Shown here piece by piece: positions 59,990-64,000 of a DNA stretch of 64,000 nucleotides (the first letter of the stretch is position 1; each line of letters opens with the position of its first letter). A program made the translations under genes and the position numbers. The stretch comes from JANQEU01 sp965242805. GTDB taxonomy: Bacteria > Bacteroidota > Bacteroidia > Cytophagales > Cyclobacteriaceae. The DNA lies in contig CBDETD010000002.1 of assembly GCA_965242805.1 (NCBI GenBank), forward strand, positions 1,984,001 through 2,048,000, read 5' to 3'. The notes under the pieces are model-generated. The model saw only the letters and a list, made by a program, of their open reading frames with translations. It had not been told where the DNA came from and ran no database searches.

Positions 59990-61752
59990 TTTTTCTTGTA
60001 AACTTTCAGCTCTTCTCCTACCGAGAGGTATGAATTCTTTTTGCCATTAATTTCCATTAATTCGACAACTTCCATGTTGTGAGCTTCCGCTATTCGATAT
60101 AGGGTATCCCCCGGTTTTACCCGATAGACCTTAGTTTGTTGTGGTTTTCTTTCTTGCAGCTTGGGTGCTTTGACAAACAACTCCTGACCTATTCTTAGAT
60201 TATCATATTTGGTCAGGTCATTCCACTTTTTAAGTTCCTCGATTGTCACATCGAATCTTCTGGAGATCGACCATAAAGTTTCGCCAGCAACCACTTTGTG
60301 AGTTTTTCCAGTCTTTTTTAAATAAATAGATGTCTCCGCCTCCTGGTAATCGATATCAGCATCGTCCTCGGTTGCTGGATCCTCAGCAGGTGCATTATCC
60401 ACAATTGTCTTTTTTGGTAGTGGTTTCGGGGGCTTTATTTCGTTTCCGTCAGAATTACCGTGGAAATATTCAATGGGAATATCCTTAGGCCTCCTGGAAT
60501 TCAACCAAATCACCTGTCCTTCTTTGATCTCATCGATCATACTGATCCTGTTTTTTCTAGCCAGCGAATTCAATCGAACACCAAATCGCTGAGATATCTC
60601 CCATAGCGTTTCCCCATCAGTCGCAACATGAAAACCTATTGCAGATTTTGACTTTTTCTTATTCACAAAATACACTTCACCACTACTTATGGGCGATTGT
60701 TCCCCCAAATCATTGTATTTTAAGAATTGCTTATCAGAAATACCTGCAACCGCTGAAAGGGTATTCAGGTCATCAAGTTCAGTAGCCATAACTGCGGGTA
60801 CTCCATTGATCTTTATTCTAATACCTCTCTTATTTGTGATCCCGGGTTTTAGTTCCTTTGGATAAATCTTCTCCTCAGGTACTTCAATACTTTTTTCAAT
60901 CGGCCGATTCTCTTCAGCAACATATTTCTCGACTTTTCCATTTACAGGGACCACAACAAAATATTGTTTGTCTGAGGGTATCTTGCCGCCTCTGATCCAT
61001 TTATTATAGTATTTAACCAGCTCTTCCTCAACCTTGTACTCCCTGGCAATTTTTCCGAGATCTTTACCCTCTCCCTTACCTTCTGTAACCAACTTGAGGC
61101 CTTCACTATGCTTACCTCCAATAACCCCCTCAAATGCGATCTTATGCGCTATGTATTTCTTAAGGTACCAATGGGAGTTTTTATTGACAGGCATTTTCCT
61201 GGCACCATAATATTTGCGATCTACATATTTCCTCACTCCACCCAAACCCGCCTGGTATGCCGAAAGTGCATAAGCCCAATTGTCAAACTGAAAATTATTT
61301 CTTTTTAAATATTCAGCAGCTGCCCGAGTGGATGCCACTATATTTTTACGTTCGTCAATACGATTGTCCACCCGAAGCCCTACCTCCCTGGCAGTAAAAT
61401 CTTTAAATTGCCAGAAGCCTACGGCTTTTGCTACCGAAACCGCATCGGAGATTAGACCACTTTCCTGAATGACCAGGTATTTGAAATCATCGGGGACGTT
61501 TTCCTCTTTAAGTATTTTCTCTACAATCGGGAAATAAAGATTTACCCGATCCAGCTGCAGATTGAAATGTTTCTCACTGCTTCTCAGGGCATTGACATCA
61601 TTCTGGATCTCCTTAACCACTCCATCGGTGAGAACGAGTTTCATGTTGGCAAAATCAACCTGTTTCGGAACTGACGGGATTTCCCTGGGATCACATTTAG
61701 ATACGTGAGATAACACCCATAGAAGAGATATGATCACAATTCGCAAAGTCAT
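59986..61752 (-). CDS. Exported lytic transglycosylase with three LysM domains (MltD-like)
   Basis: A 588-residue periplasmic enzyme that cleaves peptidoglycan glycan strands. A signal peptide is followed by the SLT catalytic domain (about residues 70-200): LVIQESGL with the catalytic Glu, AVGFWQFKDFTAREVGL and YALSAYQAGLGGVRKY. Three LysM modules follow: HVATDGETLWEISQRFGV at about residue 376, HKVVAGETLWSISRRFDV at about residue 486 and YRVKPGDTLYRIAEAHNM at about residue 545. Its start overlaps the stop of the O-methyltransferase gene (4 bases), so they are cotranscribed. Confidence 0.92.
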   Translation of the reverse strand: MTLRIVIISLLWVLSHVSKCDPREIPSVPKQVDFANMKLVLTDGVVKEIQNDVNALRSSEKHFNLQLDRVNLYFPIVEKILKEENVPDDFKYLVIQESGLISDAVSVAKAVGFWQFKDFTAREVGLRVDNRIDERKNIVASTRAAAEYLKRNNFQFDNWAYALSAYQAGLGGVRKYVDRKYYGARKMPVNKNSHWYLKKYIAHKIAFEGVIGGKHSEGLKLVTEGKGEGKDLGKIAREYKVEEELVKYYNKWIRGGKIPSDKQYFVVVPVNGKVEKYVAEENRPIEKSIEVPEEKIYPKELKPGITNKRGIRIKINGVPAVMATELDDLNTLSAVAGISDKQFLKYNDLGEQSPISSGEVYFVNKKKSKSAIGFHVATDGETLWEISQRFGVRLNSLARKNRISMIDEIKEGQVIWLNSRRPKDIPIEYFHGNSDGNEIKPPKPLPKKTIVDNAPAEDPATEDDADIDYQEAETSIYLKKTGKTHKVVAGETLWSISRRFDVTIEELKKWNDLTKYDNLRIGQELFVKAPKLQERKPQQTKVYRVKPGDTLYRIAEAHNMEVVELMEINGKKNSYLSVGEELKVYKKN

Positions 61753-62387
61753 AATTTCCGGGTCACCATTAAGCCATCCCTTATCGGGAATAGTACATTT
61801 TGAACTCTGGGATCCTCATGAACAGTCCTGTTAAACTTGGAAAGTTGTACAGTATCATTATCAGTTGCTGAGTTATCCATCACCTTACCACTCCATAGTA
61901 CATTATCCGCTATGATAATCCCACCTCTTCTCACCTTGGGTAAAACAAGTTCATAATATTTCAAGTAGTTTTCCTTGTCAGCATCAATGAAAACCAAATC
62001 CCAGACCTCATTGAGGGTATTAACGATATCACATGCATCTCCGATATGCAATTTTATTTTTTTTGAGAGACCTGATTCTGAAAAGTACCCATTCACTCTA
62101 TCTTCCAATTCCTCGTTGATCTCAATGGTGTGTATGATACCATCCTCTCCCAATCCCTCTGCCAATGCCAAAGTCGCGTAACCTGTGTAAGTACCGATTT
62201 CAAGAATTCTGGAAGGATTGATCATATGGCTTATCATGCTTAAAACACGACCTTGTAACCTGCCACTGATCATTCTTGGATTTAAAACCTGGAGATGGGT
62301 TTCTCTGTAGATCTTGTTGAGAAGATCCGATTCTACCTGGCTATGCTTTTCAACGTATTGCTGAATATCAGCAGGAAGAAAATCCAT
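61749..62387 (-). CDS. O-methyltransferase, catechol O-methyltransferase-like
   Basis: A 212-residue SAM-dependent enzyme of the cation-dependent small-molecule O-methyltransferase family (COG4122). Motif I is LEIGTYTGYATLALAEG at about residue 61, motif II has IEINEE with the ribose-binding Glu, and the metal-binding residues are in DLVFIDADKENY at about residue 132 and IIADNVLWSG. The start is ATG at 62385-62387. A TATTTTTG element ends five bases before it, which suggests a leaderless mRNA. The gene overlaps the next by four bases. The substrate is unknown. Confidence 0.92.
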   Translation of the reverse strand: MDFLPADIQQYVEKHSQVESDLLNKIYRETHLQVLNPRMISGRLQGRVLSMISHMINPSRILEIGTYTGYATLALAEGLGEDGIIHTIEINEELEDRVNGYFSESGLSKKIKLHIGDACDIVNTLNEVWDLVFIDADKENYLKYYELVLPKVRRGGIIIADNVLWSGKVMDNSATDNDTVQLSKFNRTVHEDPRVQNVLFPIRDGLMVTRKL

Positions 62388-62392
62388 GAGAA

Positions 62393-62400
62393 CAAAAATA
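62393..62400 (-). promoter_or_regulatory. TAnnTTTG -7 element directly before the O-methyltransferase start
   Basis: TATTTTTG on the minus strand, five bases before the ATG. No -33 TTTG is visible upstream, and the M16 gene ends only 26 bases further up. Confidence 0.35.
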
Positions 62401-62425
62401 TTAATTTTTGAAAAGTAGGTGAGAA

Positions 62426-63658
62426 TTATTTAGGTAAAAAGGTAAGCGAGCTCATCTTATCTTCATCAAGAGCTTCGTTAGCAATTTCAACTAATTGATC
62501 AGCAGTGATCTGGTCAATTTTTATAAAGATCCTATCAAGGCTGGGTATCCTATTTAGATCAAGTAAACTCTTAGCCATCATCAACATCAAAGCATTATTG
62601 TTTTCCTCGGACATCGCCAATTGCCCTTTTAATTGCTGTTTGGCCTGGTTTAGCTGAACATTACCCAATTTTCTGGTTTGAAGGTTCTTAATTTCCTTTT
62701 TCACAAGGTTGATGCATTTGTCCACATTTTTTGGGTCAGATGCAAACGAAATGTTGAAAAGACCAGAATCCGTATAAGGTGCAAAATGAGCTTCAACTCC
62801 GTATACATACCCATGTTTTTCCCGCAATGACATGTTAAGCCTTGAATTTAATGCAGGACCCCCTAAGATATTGGTCAACATGAAGAAAGGGATCCTATTG
62901 GGATCTTCAAGTTTGTAGGATGGGCATCCCAGTATATGATGAGCCTGAATCAGATGCCTTTCATGAACCTTGTTTTGAGGTGCGTAATTAGCGAACTCAA
63001 TTCTTTTTGGGGTGTGATTCTTAAATGGGATGGATTGGAAATGTTTCCTTACCAACTTTAACAATTTTTCAAAAGGATAATTACCAACTGAAGAGACAAT
63101 TATTTTTTTTGTGTTCAGATTTCTGTTTATGAACCTGAAAAAATCCTCCTGGTGAAAAGAAGAAACGGTCTTCTCACTTCCCAAAATATTCATACCCAGG
63201 GCATGTCCCCGAAAAACCAATTCGTCGAATTCATCAAATAAGGAATCTTCAGGATTGTCCTTATACATGGCCATTTCCTCAAGAATGACCTTCCTTTCAT
63301 TTTCGATCTGTTTTTGAGGGAATGTTGAGTTGAAGGTGATGTCCGACAGCACATCCAGAGCTTTCTCAAGATGGTTACTTAGGATTGCTGAATAAAAGCA
63401 AATTTTCTCCTTTGTGGTATAGGCGTTCAATTCTCCACCAAGGGATTCCAGTCTATTAATGATGTGGAAGGCTTTTCTTCTTTTGGTTCCCTTAAAAGCC
63501 ATATGTTCCCAGAAATGGGCAATGCCCTGTTCTTCGGGATTTTCATCACGACTCCCAATGTCCAACATAACGCCAACATGGGCAATTTTGATATGACTCA
63601 CATGTCGATGGACTACCCTTATACCATTTTCCAGCTCGACCAACTCAAATTCCTTCAT
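62426..63658 (-). CDS. M16 family zinc peptidase
   Basis: A 410-residue protein of the pitrilysin/insulinase family, of the length of processing-peptidase-like bacterial enzymes. The inverted zinc motif HFWEH is at about residues 47-51 and the third ligand Glu is in ENERKVILEEMAMYKD at about residue 125. The C-terminal non-catalytic half follows (about residues 220-400), with SLREKHGYVYGVEAHFAPY. No signal peptide is visible, so it is cytoplasmic or exported by another route. A consensus TAAATTTG element followed by CGGCC lies 7 bases before the ATG. Confidence 0.92.
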   Translation of the reverse strand: MKEFELVELENGIRVVHRHVSHIKIAHVGVMLDIGSRDENPEEQGIAHFWEHMAFKGTKRRKAFHIINRLESLGGELNAYTTKEKICFYSAILSNHLEKALDVLSDITFNSTFPQKQIENERKVILEEMAMYKDNPEDSLFDEFDELVFRGHALGMNILGSEKTVSSFHQEDFFRFINRNLNTKKIIVSSVGNYPFEKLLKLVRKHFQSIPFKNHTPKRIEFANYAPQNKVHERHLIQAHHILGCPSYKLEDPNRIPFFMLTNILGGPALNSRLNMSLREKHGYVYGVEAHFAPYTDSGLFNISFASDPKNVDKCINLVKKEIKNLQTRKLGNVQLNQAKQQLKGQLAMSEENNNALMLMMAKSLLDLNRIPSLDRIFIKIDQITADQLVEIANEALDEDKMSSLTFLPK

Positions 63659-63665
63659 AAGGCCG

Positions 63666-63673
63666 CAAATTTA
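63666..63673 (-). promoter_or_regulatory. TAnnTTTG -7 element of the M16 peptidase gene
   Basis: TAAATTTG on the minus strand followed by CGGCC, seven bases before the ATG at 63658. A TTG lies 16 bases upstream as a possible -33. Confidence 0.5.
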
Positions 63674-63696
63674 CTATTTTTACCGCTCTCAATCAC

Positions 63697-64000
63697 ATGG
63701 AGTTCAAGCACATCTTAATAATCCAAACAGCCTTCATTGGTGATGTTGTATTGGCAACTCCACTCATCAAGAAATTGCGCCAACATCATCCATCGGCAAA
63801 AATTGATTTCTTACTGCGGAAGGGAAATGAATCGTTGCTGGAGCATGATCCCGATCTTCACGAAATATTGATATGGAACAAAAGTAAAGGCAGGATCACC
63901 GAGTTGGTCCGCCTCATTCGGAAAATACGTTCCACCCGATATGACATGGTGGTAAATGTTCAAAGATTTGCTTCTATGGGGATCTTAACCTGGTTTTCAA
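63697..64000 (+). CDS. Glycosyltransferase family 9 (heptosyltransferase-like), 3' end beyond window
   Basis: The first 101 codons of a GT9 protein. The ATG is at 63697. The N-terminus HILIIQTAFIGDVVLATPLIKKL is the diagnostic acceptor-side segment of ADP-heptose:LPS heptosyltransferases (Asp in IGDVV). It continues with HHPSAKIDFLLRKGNESLLEHDPDL and YDMVVNVQRF. It is divergent from the M16 gene, with 38 bases between the starts. Together with waaA it points to lipopolysaccharide core synthesis. Whether the sugar is heptose or another cannot be told from this part. Confidence 0.9.
   Translation, partial: MEFKHILIIQTAFIGDVVLATPLIKKLRQHHPSAKIDFLLRKGNESLLEHDPDLHEILIWNKSKGRITELVRLIRKIRSTRYDMVVNVQRFASMGILTWFS

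Noticed and set aside
1..64000. Mobile elements, prophage, tRNA or a defence island
   Set aside because: No transposase, integrase, phage or restriction gene was seen, no tRNA-like sequence was found in the gaps, and base composition and gene style are even across the window.

Overview
The window is about 64 kb of gene-dense, AT-rich chromosomal DNA from a Bacteroidota bacterium, most likely a marine Cytophagales-type organism. Evidence for this: signal peptides ending in a Q at the cleavage site, type IX secretion (T9SS) C-terminal sorting domains, TAnnTTTG-type promoter elements, a TonB plug domain, DUF6588 and DUF2490 outer-membrane proteins, and a PadR regulator paired with a prefix-domain FtsX/MacB permease. 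No tRNA, rRNA, insertion sequence, prophage or CRISPR array was found. The gene content is mostly core and housekeeping, with some envelope and surface accessory genes.

Layout. 1-3.5 kb: murI (cut by the left edge) and a three-gene proton-translocating transhydrogenase (pntAa-pntAb-pntB). 3.8-8.2 kb: a Met/His-rich outer-membrane protein, an F420-type NADP oxidoreductase, an acyl-CoA synthetase and an OsmC-family protein. 8.3-16 kb: a secreted CotH-type kinase, a cystathionine beta-synthase, a stand-alone TonB plug lipoprotein, an M24 peptidase, a LOG-family protein, a sulfotransferase, a secreted lectin and a small basic secreted protein. 16-20.4 kb: a UvrD/PcrA helicase, a small orphan and a FAN1-like VRR-NUC nuclease, which look like a DNA-repair group. 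20.5-28.8 kb: a glycosyltransferase, then a tight run of a GcvT-like protein, two paralogous FAD oxidoreductases, an NhaC antiporter, a DEDDy exonuclease and a cupin. 28.7-35.7 kb: YigZ, a TPR protein, a GNAT/FemAB-like protein, two glycosyltransferases, rsgA and waaA. 35.9-43.1 kb: a DUF6588 protein, a low-molecular-weight phosphatase with a fructosamine-kinase-like protein, aspartate kinase, fbp, an amidohydrolase and two small genes. 43.1-51.2 kb: permease and PadR, a DUF2490 protein, a response regulator, two small T9SS-tail proteins, a nitrilase and a double VOC protein. 51.3-57.9 kb: one gene for a roughly 2,200-residue secreted protein with four CARDB/jelly-roll modules, eight cadherin-like repeats and a T9SS tail. 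58.2-64 kb: dnaX, a LysM lytic transglycosylase, an O-methyltransferase, an M16 peptidase and the start of a GT9 heptosyltransferase.

The most notable signal is in dnaX. The gamma-length frame (371 codons) ends just after a run of ten A residues, and a conserved tau C-terminal domain continues open in the -1 frame to 59989. This fits programmed slippage producing gamma and tau, with a homopolymer sequencing error as the main alternative. Other points worth checking are the GcvT plus double-oxidoreductase operon, the barrel-less TonB plug lipoprotein, a pair of 16-bp direct repeats flanking the padR promoter, short perfect hairpins just upstream of several start codons, and a terminator-like hairpin in front of the OsmC gene.
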